A DNA stretch of 64,000 nt from an uncultured Endozoicomonas sp. (GCA_900299555.1 OODV01000190.1:1-64000); one strand, 5' to 3'. Shown: positions 1 through 8,600, numbered from the stretch's first letter. Notes: generated by a model from the letters alone, not told the origin. A program made the numbers and translations.

Positions 1-2
1 CA

Positions 3-80
3 AAAATGGATTGGCAGTTCACAACAGAGGGTGCACGGGTAAAGCTGAAAAAACTCTACCCATCAATCCCATTGAAATGA
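3..80 (+). pseudogene. probable C-terminal end of a DDE transposase (cut by window edge)
   Basis: An open frame enters from the left edge and stops at 78-80. Its last 25 or so residues include DWQFTTEGARVKLKKLYP, which resembles the C-terminal tail of IS630-type transposases as I remember them. Only this tail is visible, so I cannot say whether the full gene is intact. It lies tail to tail with the DUF819 gene, five bases away, so an insertion may have ended here. The call rests on a short motif and is uncertain. Confidence 0.35.
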
Positions 81-84
81 TGTA

Positions 85-1275
85 CTAGTGCCCAAGTAGA
101 TAACGAGTTCCGTAAGCAACCGCTACCCCCAGATAATTCCCCAGAGCATAACCAATGATGGCTGCAGCAAAACCGGGCAGCAGAATTTCACGATTTTTCA
201 GTGCTCCGGCAATCACTGGAATAAATGGCACGGACATAATCGCTGCAGAAGAGGTGATCAGGAAGGTGTCCGTATCGATTTTCATCAGCTTGCAGACGAT
301 GGCCTGAACAAACAGTGAGCCCAGCAGGATAAAACCGATGTAGGCAAACAGGTCCAGATTGAGATTGGTCAGAATGCTGGTGTCGGTCATGGTCCCCATG
401 GTGAAACAGAAGACCAGAATCAGATACATACCCAGCTGAAAACTATTCGCCAGCTTACGGATATAGTGAATAAAGGAGGCTACCAGCCCCAGACTGGTGA
501 TGGAAATGATGGTCACCACCGACGACATGGACTTGGGAAACAGTGATGACAGGCCCAGTGCGATCCCAACCACCAGTCCGGAAAACAGTAACGACTGAAG
601 CGTCTGAGGCAGGGTCTTCAGGCTGGCCAGCACTTTATAGCTGTTTGCGCTTTCGTCGGCCATATGTGCAAATTTGTCCTGATCCACTGAATCGCTGGCA
701 CTGGCGTCCGACTGAAATGGGCGGAGAAACAGGCCAAACAGTGGCTTTGCCAGCGTCATGACAAACATGAGGTATAACGCCGAGAGCAGAATATCGTAGG
801 TGGTCATGGTGATGAAGATGTCCTGATCGGCTTCAATGGCCGTTTTGACCGCTGCGATATTTGGGCCACCGCCGGTATAGGCGCCCACCGACATCCCGGC
901 AATCTGCCAGATATCCTGCAGTTGATCATTAAACAGAACAGCACCGATGGCACTGATCACCATCACGCTCAACAGGGCGACGACCATACTTTTCATGGTA
1001 TCACCGGCCATGTTTAGTGAATGTTTTACGTCAATAGAGAACAACAGCAGGGGGAGAGCGAGGGCAATGGAGATTTCGCTCAGGTTCATTTGAATGGCTG
1101 ACAACTGTTCCTCACCGAACAGGGCTGGCAGGTCGAAACCGGCACTCAGGGCGATGCCCAGACCAAACGACAACACCACAACACCGATTTTATCCAGCAG
1201 TCTGAGGTTCTGGCACAGGATAATCAGTACGGCGGGCACTAGCAGATAAGTCAGGGCAGTTAATATCATGGGCAC
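85..1275 (-). CDS. DUF819 family multi-pass membrane protein (YjcL-like)
   Basis: This 396-residue protein is strongly hydrophobic with about ten predicted membrane segments. The glycine-rich stretch GAYTGGGPNIAAVKTA near residue 135 is typical of the DUF819/YjcL family. No substrate is established for the family; a carrier for a small solute is plausible. The GTG start at 1275 is preceded by a good ribosome site (AAGGAG, about six bases away), which favours it over the ATG two codons later. It lies ten bases after the PLP-enzyme gene and so is probably co-transcribed with it. If so, it may move the substrate or product of that enzyme; this is inference from position only. Confidence 0.85.
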   Translation of the reverse strand: MPMILTALTYLLVPAVLIILCQNLRLLDKIGVVVLSFGLGIALSAGFDLPALFGEEQLSAIQMNLSEISIALALPLLLFSIDVKHSLNMAGDTMKSMVVALLSVMVISAIGAVLFNDQLQDIWQIAGMSVGAYTGGGPNIAAVKTAIEADQDIFITMTTYDILLSALYLMFVMTLAKPLFGLFLRPFQSDASASDSVDQDKFAHMADESANSYKVLASLKTLPQTLQSLLFSGLVVGIALGLSSLFPKSMSSVVTIISITSLGLVASFIHYIRKLANSFQLGMYLILVFCFTMGTMTDTSILTNLNLDLFAYIGFILLGSLFVQAIVCKLMKIDTDTFLITSSAAIMSVPFIPVIAGALKNREILLPGFAAAIIGYALGNYLGVAVAYGTRYLLGH

Positions 1276-1285
1276 AATAAACTCC

Positions 1286-2563
1286 TTATCCTTCAGCGGC
1301 TGATGCTGACAGATCCTTTGAAAATGGGGGTGTGGTTTTGGCTAGCGGTGAGCCGGGTTCTGGGTATTGAAACACCGGCCAGTAGGTTTCTATATTTCCG
1401 TTATTCATCACCGCGATATTCCCAAACTGCAGAAAGACGGCTTCGCTCTGGCTGGGGCGGAAAAACATGAAGTCATCCCTTTGAATCGGGTGGTCTTTGT
1501 CGATTTCGTATAGCTCCTGATTACTGGAATGGCCAAGTAGTCCGGAACGTTTGCTGCCAGTGGGGTAGCAGGGGGAAGCAAGCCAGTTACCCCCATAGAT
1601 AAATGCGGCTCGCTGTGGAGAAAGTCCGGCCATTCTCAGTAGCGCTGAGATTCCTGAGGCCATGGGCAGATTGGGTTTCTGGACATCTTTTATAACCGGG
1701 GTTGCAATAAACGCAGCTGGGGAGTGATGGTCCAGAGTGAAAACGTCAAAATCCGTGGGCTTCACCAGGGCGGAAGCGGTGGCAATTTCATTGATCAGGC
1801 TGCTGTCCTGATAGAGTGGGTAGGTGGTGCTTCCTCCCGCATTGAGACAAAGATGTTCTAATGTCTGGTCACCCAATACCTTTCGCACTTGTTCAGTAAA
1901 TTCCCGGTAGCTTTCCATAGCTAGTCGAAATGCCTTCTCCGGACCGCCGATCAGGTTGGGAATCTTGGTGATGTGGGCTTCATAACCCATTAATCCGGAG
2001 AGGGACAGGTGATCACTGTCTCTCAAGAGTCTGAGTGCCTGCTGGAATTCGGCAAGATCAGAAAAGCCACCCCGGTTGAGACCAATATTGATCTCAAGGT
2101 TAATTTGCAGTTGCAGGTTATTGTCCTGAGCAAAAGCATGATACTCCTGCAAACGTGCCAGAGAGTCTACCAGCCACTGGAGCTGAGATTCCGGCTGAAA
2201 CTCACAGGGGTGTTGCCGCTGCCAGTCATAGAAGTATCGGACGGCACTGACCGGCATGGGTTTGCCCAGCAAAACATCCGATTCCGGAATGTGTTCGATC
2301 AGGTGAATCAGGAAAGGAACGTGAAAGCTCATTAAACGCCGGGTTCCCGTGCGCTCCATGATATAGCGCAACAACGGGATAGACGGCAGTGACTTGGCAA
2401 CAATCCGGTATTCGAAGCCCCGATTGATGACTTCCCTTAGCTGGCCAATATTGTGATCCAGCCGTTGTTTATCGATCACCAGCACAGGGGTGCAGAGGCC
2501 AGCCTTTTTCAGGCTCAGGCCCAGGTCCTCAAAGTAGCGATCATGTGTGTTGTTGTGAGTCAT
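1286..2563 (-). CDS. fold-type III PLP enzyme, D-threonine aldolase / D-serine dehydratase-like
   Basis: The 425-residue product has an alanine-racemase-type N-terminal barrel: LVIDKQRLDHNI around residues 28-39, then RIVAKSLPS with the likely PLP lysine at K57. A D-serine-dehydratase-like C-terminal domain follows. Related enzymes act on D-threonine, D-serine or 3-hydroxy-amino acids as aldolases or deaminases. The usual PxHxC zinc site of the D-serine dehydratase C-terminal domain reads P-S-Q-S-E at residues 370-374 here, so the normal metal ligands appear absent and the chemistry may differ. The ATG at 2563 has only a weak, distant ribosome site. Downstream is a membrane protein gene and upstream a flavin oxidase gene. 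The substrate is unknown. Confidence 0.8.
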   Translation of the reverse strand: MTHNNTHDRYFEDLGLSLKKAGLCTPVLVIDKQRLDHNIGQLREVINRGFEYRIVAKSLPSIPLLRYIMERTGTRRLMSFHVPFLIHLIEHIPESDVLLGKPMPVSAVRYFYDWQRQHPCEFQPESQLQWLVDSLARLQEYHAFAQDNNLQLQINLEINIGLNRGGFSDLAEFQQALRLLRDSDHLSLSGLMGYEAHITKIPNLIGGPEKAFRLAMESYREFTEQVRKVLGDQTLEHLCLNAGGSTTYPLYQDSSLINEIATASALVKPTDFDVFTLDHHSPAAFIATPVIKDVQKPNLPMASGISALLRMAGLSPQRAAFIYGGNWLASPCYPTGSKRSGLLGHSSNQELYEIDKDHPIQRDDFMFFRPSQSEAVFLQFGNIAVMNNGNIETYWPVFQYPEPGSPLAKTTPPFSKDLSASAAEG

Positions 2564-2588
2564 GGTCAGTATTGACCTTTATTATTCT

Positions 2589-2676
2589 TATAATTGACCA
2601 GTGCACTGGTATTGCCAGTGCAACTATTCTTAGCACCTGACAGGCCTGGGTAGCTATGCCATTCCAGGCCTTTTTT
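2589..2676 (+). ncRNA. possible small RNA with two hairpins and an intrinsic terminator
   Basis: On the plus strand, opposite to both flanking genes, there is a TATAAT hexamer at 2589-2594. A hairpin follows at 2602-2622 (arms TGCACTGG and CCAGTGCA). A second hairpin has arms at 2642-2649 (AGGCCTGG) and 2664-2671 (CCAGGCCT) and runs straight into a T tract ending at 2676. The second hairpin is a textbook terminator for plus-strand transcription, yet no plus-strand gene precedes it. I see no convincing -35 box. It could instead be a leftover of an inserted element. Confidence 0.3.
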
Positions 2677-2682
2677 ATCGGT

Positions 2683-4044
2683 TCAGGTAAACAGTTGCTT
2701 CAAATAGGGGTTCAGGAATTTACCCTGAGGATCCAGTTGCTGCCGGACCTGGTTGAACTCTTTCCACTTTGGATAGAGTCTGGAGAAATCCTGCGCAGTC
2801 AGCTTGTTCAGTTTACCCCAGTGAGGACGGCCGTCGTATTTACGAAGGATAGGCTCGATGGCCTTGAAAAAGTCCTGGTAATCCTCTTCAAAGAAACGGT
2901 GTATGGCAATGGAGCAGGTTTCCCGCTGGTAGAATGGACTTAACCAGATGTCATCACCTTTCACATAACGAAATTCGATGGGGAAAAAGACCTCATGGAA
3001 GTTTTCTTCCAGGACTTCACGAATTTCCTTCAGCGCTTTCAGGCCATTTTCCCTGGGCAGGTGATACTCCATCTCGTTAAACCGGACATTTCGATCGTTG
3101 GCGTAATTCTTCCAGGAGCTTTCAATGACGATCTCGTCGTCAATGGTTTTCATGTACGTACTTAAGATCACCTCACGCAGGGCAGGGGACCAGCTAAACA
3201 TATCCCTGGCCAGCTTAAGGTCGTTGGCGCCGTCATTGGTATCCAGTCGTTCAGTGCTGCCTAATGGTTCATTGGTAATATTGTGAACGTCAGTCCATCC
3301 CATGCCGGTAAAGGGGATGTAATAGAACTCGAAGTTACGGTTGTTGTCCGCCATGTCTTCCGCGACTTCGAGAATTTCATCGAATTCACGCCAGACCGTT
3401 TCCCGCTTTAACCGGTAAGGTGCTGAGTTCTGCATGGTGACCTTGGTGATAATACCCAGTGACCCCAGTGAGACCTTGGCAGCCTGGAACAGCTCTGCAT
3501 TTTCCTGCTCGCTGCATTGCAATACTTCGCCACTGGCGGTGACTAGCTCCAGGGCCTCTACCATGGTAGGGATACAGCCGATACCGGCTCCTGTGCCATG
3601 GGTTGCGGTGGCCAGACAGCCAGACAGTGACTGCTGATCGATGTCTGGCATGATGGTTAGGGCCTGACCCAGTTCTTCCAGCGGCTGCCCAATATCACCC
3701 AGACGGGTTCCACCCTGAATGGTGGCCTGCAATTTTTCCGGATTATGATCGACGATGCCAGACATACGGCTGAGAGACACCAGCGTGTCGTCAGTCGGAA
3801 CCAGGGCGCTGAATGAATGCCCGGAACCCACAGGACGAATGACACCCTTTGAGGATGTGATGATGTCCTGCAGCTCCGCAACGGTGCTCGGGGCTTTTCT
3901 GAATTCAGGAAAGCACTGCTGTGATCCAGACCAGTTGCGCCATGGAATGCGGCGTTTTTCTGCAGCGAAGCTGATGGTGGGTGAAATAGCTTGGGCTGCC
4001 GCAACAGCAACTAATGACGTCAAAAAATGTCGGCGACTTAACAT
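2683..4044 (-). CDS. Tat-exported FAD-dependent oxidoreductase, aldonolactone oxidase family
   Basis: This 453-residue flavoprotein belongs to the D-arabinono-1,4-lactone / L-gulonolactone oxidase family. A twin-arginine signal, SRRHFLTS, starts at residue 3 and is followed by an alanine-rich hydrophobic stretch, so the folded enzyme should be exported to the periplasm. The FAD-binding domain shows RPVGSGHSFSAL with H76 at the position that carries covalent FAD in this family. The C-terminal ALO domain has the conserved HWGK at residues 408-411. The next gene upstream encodes a c-type cytochrome, which fits a dehydrogenase passing electrons to the respiratory chain rather than to oxygen. The substrate (sugar-acid lactone or other polyol) cannot be read from sequence. 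Confidence 0.85.
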   Translation of the reverse strand: MLSRRHFLTSLVAVAAAQAISPTISFAAEKRRIPWRNWSGSQQCFPEFRKAPSTVAELQDIITSSKGVIRPVGSGHSFSALVPTDDTLVSLSRMSGIVDHNPEKLQATIQGGTRLGDIGQPLEELGQALTIMPDIDQQSLSGCLATATHGTGAGIGCIPTMVEALELVTASGEVLQCSEQENAELFQAAKVSLGSLGIITKVTMQNSAPYRLKRETVWREFDEILEVAEDMADNNRNFEFYYIPFTGMGWTDVHNITNEPLGSTERLDTNDGANDLKLARDMFSWSPALREVILSTYMKTIDDEIVIESSWKNYANDRNVRFNEMEYHLPRENGLKALKEIREVLEENFHEVFFPIEFRYVKGDDIWLSPFYQRETCSIAIHRFFEEDYQDFFKAIEPILRKYDGRPHWGKLNKLTAQDFSRLYPKWKEFNQVRQQLDPQGKFLNPYLKQLFT

Positions 4045-4070
4045 AACGATATCCTGGTGTTCGCTTCTTA

Positions 4071-4451
4071 TTATTCTGCTGGGGCAGCCATGAAGGTGAT
4101 CAGGGCTTCAAACTGTTCGGGATCGCAGTCCATGCACATACCGAAAGGAGGCATGCCACCAAAGCCGTTGATCACATTGTCCAGAAGCTCATCCATGCCT
4201 TTGTCCATCCGACTGTCCCAGCTGTAGCTGTCGCCAGTCAGTGGGGCACCGATATTGGCAATGGTGTGGCAGGCCTTGCAACTGCGGTTGTAGATGGCGG
4301 ATAGATGAGCATCTTCTGGCTGCAACTGACTGGCCAGTGCCGGGTCGAATGGCTCATTTGATGACAGGATTTGCGATGAGTCACAAGCTGTGAGCAGGAA
4401 AGAAAATAATACGGTACCTGTCAGGTATTTTGCGGTTTTCAGGAACTTCAT
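4071..4451 (-). CDS. cytochrome c5-like lipoprotein
   Basis: This is a 126-residue class I c-type cytochrome. The N-terminus is a lipoprotein signal with lipobox LLTAC (lipidated C23), so the protein should be anchored on the periplasmic face of a membrane. The heme is attached at CKACH (C58, C61; H62 axial). M100 in GGMPPFG is the likely sixth ligand, and the following C-M-D-C pair is typical of the cytochrome c5 group. It is 26 bases upstream of the Tat-exported flavin oxidase gene on the same strand, so it is the obvious electron acceptor for that enzyme; this pairing is inference. Confidence 0.87.
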   Translation of the reverse strand: MKFLKTAKYLTGTVLFSFLLTACDSSQILSSNEPFDPALASQLQPEDAHLSAIYNRSCKACHTIANIGAPLTGDSYSWDSRMDKGMDELLDNVINGFGGMPPFGMCMDCDPEQFEALITFMAAPAE

Positions 4452-4619
4452 AAAGTGGTTCTCTTATTGTTTTGACTTTTACTCTGGAGTCGACCCTTGT
4501 CTAGTTGTTGTAATTTGTACCATGGTGCAGTTTTTGTGTAAAAAGAAAACTGCGTTGAAAAGATAAAATGCCAGGGGTTTGCCAGGTTTAGCTGCCTGGC
4601 ATCAAGAGTTGCTATGATG

Positions 4620-5056
4620 CAGGGCTGCTACTCTGGTATGCAACGACCGATACCCAACAAATCTCCTACTGGGGTAATCTCCATCAATCCTGCTGCCTCT
4701 TTGGGCTGGTTAGATCAACCACACCATCAGTAGCCGGGTAATGTTTGGCGGCATGGTTTGCCAGTTTCGCAAGTGTTTTGGTGGTTGATATGCCAACACC
4801 GATAGGCCGGTCCAGCACATGACTCGTTCCTGCATTGCTTTGCCGATGCTTTGCAGTTGCGCTGAAGGAAATCCGATCAGGTCAACAAAGGCTTCATCTA
4901 TTGAGTAGATTTCAGGGGTTGCAGCGGGGTGCTGGATAAGTAGCTGGCCCAGTGAAAGACTCTCCTCAGATAGTCTGCTGCGGGGCTGACAAATCAACCG
5001 GCCGCAGGGCTCTGGTAGAACGGATACCTTTTTAACTTCGTGGATAAGGATAACGG
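4620..5056 (-). pseudogene. umuDC: umuDC remnant: umuD start joined to the middle of umuC, with frameshifts
   Basis: Reading leftwards, the first part contains SLSLGQLLIQHPAAT, which matches the start of the UmuD region before its cleavage site. It runs directly into EIYSIDEAFVDLIGF, the catalytic-site motif of the Y-family polymerase UmuC. So the C-terminal part of umuD and the N-terminal part of umuC have been deleted. The frame then shifts: GVGISTTKTLAKLANHAAKH lies in another frame, and ITPVGDLLGIGR follows after a further shift before a stop. The rest of umuC is gone. It is non-functional, but a LexA box remains at its head. Confidence 0.8.
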
Positions 5057-5084
5057 CATGGGCTTCATTGTATACCTATGGATA

Positions 5085-5100
5085 CTGTTTATTTATACAG
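5085..5100 (-). promoter_or_regulatory. LexA box (SOS operator)
   Basis: The sequence CTGT, eight A/T bases, ACAG is a full match to the gammaproteobacterial LexA half-sites (CTGT-N8-ACAG). It sits just upstream of the umuDC remnant on the strand that would drive it, which is where a umuD operator belongs. With the operon destroyed, the site may still be bound but has no intact downstream gene. Confidence 0.75.
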
Positions 5101-5336
5101 TTTGCTCGATTTTCCTGATATCTCTGTCAATGGTGTAACCGCGAGCTTCCGTTGTCTGGATAACAAATAATCGCTTTATGATGTGTGTCAGTGCATTTCA
5201 CGGATTGCTTCGGTAAAAAGCGCATTGTGATTCACCTGGCTGTTTATTTGGTTCGTGAATATTTAGTAATCAGCAGGTGTTATAGCAACCTCTTAAATCT
5301 TCAGTCTTTTCGTAGACTCGAAATAAGGTAATTGTA

Positions 5337-6887
5337 ATGAGCACCATTACTGCCGCTATGACCAAGCCCGGTAACAGACAGAGTTGGCTGGATAGCATTG
5401 AGAACCTCGGGAATAAAATTCCTGATATTACCATGCTGTTTTTTATTGCCACTTTGGTCTGTATTAGCCTGTCGATGGTGTTGTCTTCAATTCAGTTTGA
5501 CTACACCCATCCGTTGACCGGGCAACCGATAGAAGTGCTCAACCTGATGGCCGCCAATGAGTTACTGGCTCTGCTTGCTTCGATGGTGAAGAATTTTGCC
5601 AGCTTTCCGCCTCTCGGGGTTGTTGTCGTCGCGACGCTGGGTATCGGTATTGCTGAAGGGTCTGGCTATATCACAACAGCACTGAAGAAATTGTTATCGG
5701 TTGTGCCCATGTCCGCTGTGACACCATCGGTGATTTTTATCGGCATTCTGGCACACGTAGCCTCTGACTCGGCTTATGTGATTTTGATGCCTGTCTCTGC
5801 CTATATTTTCTATAAAACAGGCAAGCATCCTCTGGCTGGTATTGCTGCTGGTTTTGCGGGTCTGGCTGGTGGCTTTGCCGCTTCTTATACGCCTTCCACG
5901 ATCGACCCTATTCTGGCTGGGTTTACTGAAACAGGTGCAAGGGTATTAGACCCTGCCTACACGGTTAATGTGCTGTGCAACTATTTCTACTCCTTCGCAT
6001 CAACCTTCGCGGTGATTGGTAGCTGCTGGTACATCACCGATAAAATTGTTGAGCCAAGGCTGCAGAAATCCATACCTGTCGACGTCAAACAGATCGAAGA
6101 AACCAGTGACCTACCATCGGCTGATGAGGCCAAGGCGTTCAGAATTGCCAATTACACACTGCTTGGCCTGATGGTTCTGTGTATTGCGCTGATGGTTCCT
6201 GAAAACTCCCTGCTACGAGGACCGGGCGGCTCTCTGACCAGTCCACTGGCACCGGCGATGCAGATCATTGTTCCATTACTGCTGCTGTTTTTTGCCGTAC
6301 CGGGTTTGGTTTATGGTTTCATCAGTAAAAAGTTCGTCACTGCCAAAGATGTGACCAAATCCATGGAGAATATTACCGGCTCTTTGGTGTCGTTTATTGT
6401 CTTCGCCTTTTTCTGCGCCCAGTTTCTTTATGTGTTTGGTAAGTCCAATATCGGGACGTTGATTGCCTTATCCGGAGCAGAAGGTTTGAAAGCACTGAAT
6501 ATGCCCGGAGAGTTAACCATTTTGGGTGTGATCCTTTTAACTGCCTGTTTGAATCTGATCATTACATCAGCAACGTCGAAGTGGGCCATCCTCGCTCCGG
6601 TGATGGTGCCTATGTTGATGGCGGTGGGCTTGTCTCCTGAACTGACGCAGGCGGCTTTCCGAGTTTCCGACAGTGCCATTAACGTCAGTACACCAATGTT
6701 TGCTTTCTACCCACTGATTATCTCGTATATGCAGCGTTACAGCTCCCAATCCGGTATAGGTACACTGGTGTCCATGATGGTGCCTTATTCTATTGGTCTG
6801 TTAATCACGCTGACAGCCATGTTGTTTATTTTCTGGGGGCTGGATATTCCTCTTGGATTTAACAGCGGCTATACCTACGGCCTGTGA
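5337..6887 (+). CDS. abgT: AbgT family transporter
   Basis: This 516-residue inner-membrane protein has about a dozen membrane spans and matches the AbgT family (p-aminobenzoyl-glutamate uptake in E. coli; other members have been reported as sulfonamide efflux pumps). Recognisable family segments are FFIATLVCISL, AHVASDSAYVILMPVSA and the hairpin sequence SATSKWAILAPVMVPML around residues 415-430. The ATG at 5337 follows AAGGTAATTGTA, an acceptable ribosome site. pepT begins 27 bases after its stop, so the pair is probably one operon for taking up and cleaving small peptides or aminoacyl-glutamate conjugates. The 236 bases upstream, back to the LexA box, hold no gene I recognise. Confidence 0.9.
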   Translation: MSTITAAMTKPGNRQSWLDSIENLGNKIPDITMLFFIATLVCISLSMVLSSIQFDYTHPLTGQPIEVLNLMAANELLALLASMVKNFASFPPLGVVVVATLGIGIAEGSGYITTALKKLLSVVPMSAVTPSVIFIGILAHVASDSAYVILMPVSAYIFYKTGKHPLAGIAAGFAGLAGGFAASYTPSTIDPILAGFTETGARVLDPAYTVNVLCNYFYSFASTFAVIGSCWYITDKIVEPRLQKSIPVDVKQIEETSDLPSADEAKAFRIANYTLLGLMVLCIALMVPENSLLRGPGGSLTSPLAPAMQIIVPLLLLFFAVPGLVYGFISKKFVTAKDVTKSMENITGSLVSFIVFAFFCAQFLYVFGKSNIGTLIALSGAEGLKALNMPGELTILGVILLTACLNLIITSATSKWAILAPVMVPMLMAVGLSPELTQAAFRVSDSAINVSTPMFAFYPLIISYMQRYSSQSGIGTLVSMMVPYSIGLLITLTAMLFIFWGLDIPLGFNSGYTYGL

Positions 6888-6914
6888 TGGAACCAGCGAC
6901 TAAAGGAATTATTG

Positions 6915-8138
6915 ATGATGTCTCTTGAACGTACGCTTATTGACTATTTCACTCGGTACGTTGCTGTCAGCAGTCAGTCTGATGCAGCATCAAACCAGCT
7001 TCCATCAAGTGAAGGGCAGATGATTCTGGCTCAACAGCTGATGGATGACCTGAATGTGCTCGGTTATAACGACACAAACCTGCTCGACAGTGGTATTTTG
7101 CTTGCCCGTCTGCCGGGTAATAAGGTCAATGCGAAACGGTTAGGCTTTGTTGCTCATCTTGATACCGTTGATGTTGGGTTGAGCCCGGACATTAATCCAC
7201 AACGACTCCATTACAATGGTAACCCGCTCATACTCAATGAGGCGCTAGGCATAAGCATCAGTGAAGAGAGTCATCCCGAACTGGCCGCCTACCGGGGGCA
7301 GGATATTTTGTTCTCGGATGGTACAAGTGTACTTGGGGCTGATAACAAGGCCGCTATTGCCGTGATGATGACATTGGCAAAAACGCTGGCACATTCGAAT
7401 GAACTGCACGGTGATATCTATTTTGCTTTTGTGCCTGATGAGGAAATTGGCCTGCGGGGGGCAAAAGTGCTCCCGCTTGAGCATTTTCCGGTGGATCACT
7501 GTTATACCATCGACTGCTGTGAACGGGGTGAGGTGATTTTTGAGACTTTTAATGCGGGCAGTGCCGTGTTAACCGTGGAAGGGATAACAGCGCATCCGAT
7601 CAGCGCCAAAAATGTATTGGTGAACCCTAATCTCATTGCCAATGATTTTATCAATCAGCTTAACGACATGGGGAAACCGGAACTGACTGAGGGGCGGGAA
7701 GGGTATTTCTGGGTGACCAATATCAGTGGCAACCAGAACCATGCAAGTGTGTCAGTTTCCATTCGGGATTTTGACCAGAGTAGCTATCAGGCGCGAAAAC
7801 AGTATCTCGAATCGTTAACCACCTTCCTGCAATGCAAGCACCCGAAAGCATCGATTGAACTGGAGGTTAACGATGTGTACGGCAACATTGCTGAAGCCAT
7901 GGGAGATAATACCGAAGCACTGGATCGTCTCTATAACGCACTTTCTGATTTGAACATTCCTGCCAAAACCATCGCCATGCGTGGTGGAACGGATGGTTCT
8001 GCACTCTCAGCCCGAGGGCTGTTCACACCGAACTTTTTTACCGGGGCACATAATTTTCACAGTCCTTTTGAGTTTCTGCCTGTCGCTTCTTTTGTTGATA
8101 GTTATCAGGTAGCTCACCGCCTGATGCAAATGGCGTAA
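6915..8138 (+). CDS. pepT: peptidase T (tripeptide aminopeptidase)
   Basis: The product is an M20 metallopeptidase of about 407 residues, the usual PepT length. It removes the N-terminal residue from tripeptides in the cytoplasm using two metal ions. Visible metal and catalytic motifs are FVAHLDTVD, GADNKAAIAV, PDEEIGLRGAK, TIDCCERGEV and, near the C-terminus, GAHNFHSPFE. A TTG and two consecutive ATG codons compete as the start; I chose the ATG at 6915 because AAGGA lies about seven bases before it. It follows the AbgT transporter by 27 bases and is probably translated from the same mRNA. Confidence 0.93.
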   Translation: MMSLERTLIDYFTRYVAVSSQSDAASNQLPSSEGQMILAQQLMDDLNVLGYNDTNLLDSGILLARLPGNKVNAKRLGFVAHLDTVDVGLSPDINPQRLHYNGNPLILNEALGISISEESHPELAAYRGQDILFSDGTSVLGADNKAAIAVMMTLAKTLAHSNELHGDIYFAFVPDEEIGLRGAKVLPLEHFPVDHCYTIDCCERGEVIFETFNAGSAVLTVEGITAHPISAKNVLVNPNLIANDFINQLNDMGKPELTEGREGYFWVTNISGNQNHASVSVSIRDFDQSSYQARKQYLESLTTFLQCKHPKASIELEVNDVYGNIAEAMGDNTEALDRLYNALSDLNIPAKTIAMRGGTDGSALSARGLFTPNFFTGAHNFHSPFEFLPVASFVDSYQVAHRLMQMA

Positions 8139-8169
8139 ACAGGGCAGGATTGCATTTTCTGCAGACTAT

Positions 8170-8197
8170 GGACAGAAAGAATCCAATCTTTCTGTCC
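8170..8197 (+). terminator. hairpin after pepT, possible terminator
   Basis: A perfect 11-bp inverted repeat (arms GGACAGAAAGA and TCTTTCTGTCC, six-base loop) begins 31 bases after the pepT stop. The expected run of T is missing on the plus side, so it may be a weak terminator or an mRNA-stabilising hairpin. Confidence 0.4.
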
Positions 8198-8219
8198 TGA
8201 AAAATTAATCGTTTTCAGA

Positions 8220-8557
8220 AATACTCGTTCGCAGATTTTTTTGATGGCAGGCCTTGCCAAGTCGCTGTGCAGGCGATCAGTGTGGGTAAGAAGGCGAATA
8301 TCGGTTTTGGTATATCTCGTCCTGAAGCGATTGATTGCAGAGTGGCGCCGCTTAACAGTGCCTTTATTGATGTAGTGGTTAATAAGCCGGGTTACCTGAG
8401 CCGTTGAATAGCCGCTGGCTACGGTCAGGTAACGCCTGATAAGCCCCTTGCACTCTCGACTGAGCGCACGGTATTTAAAGTGACTGAGGGTTTGCTCTAT
8501 CCACTGATAGCATTCATCTCTGGAGTCCCTGCCGGGCTCAAGGCACGCCTCTTGTAA
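8220..8557 (-). pseudogene. N-terminal fragment of an integrase-type transposase
   Basis: Without any start codon, one minus-strand frame reads CYQWIEQTLSHFKYRALSR, then KGLIRRYLTVASGYSTAQVTRL, then TDIRLLTHTDRLHSDL and PAIKKICER. These match, from memory, the N-terminal DNA-binding part of a family of rve-domain transposases in which SGYSRAQ and ATKKLCERA motifs recur. A stop lies just before the fragment and the DDE catalytic domain is absent. It fills most of the 600-base gap between pepT and ansA and marks a decayed insertion. Confidence 0.6.
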
Positions 8558-8600
8558 CTAGAGAGTTCAAGCATCGTCAAACGTTTTTATAAAGTGGGGG

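Noticed and set aside
4710..4997. 95-residue ORF as a real gene
   Set aside because: Its middle is a UmuC active-site segment and its ends are out-of-frame umuC sequence, so it belongs to the pseudogene.
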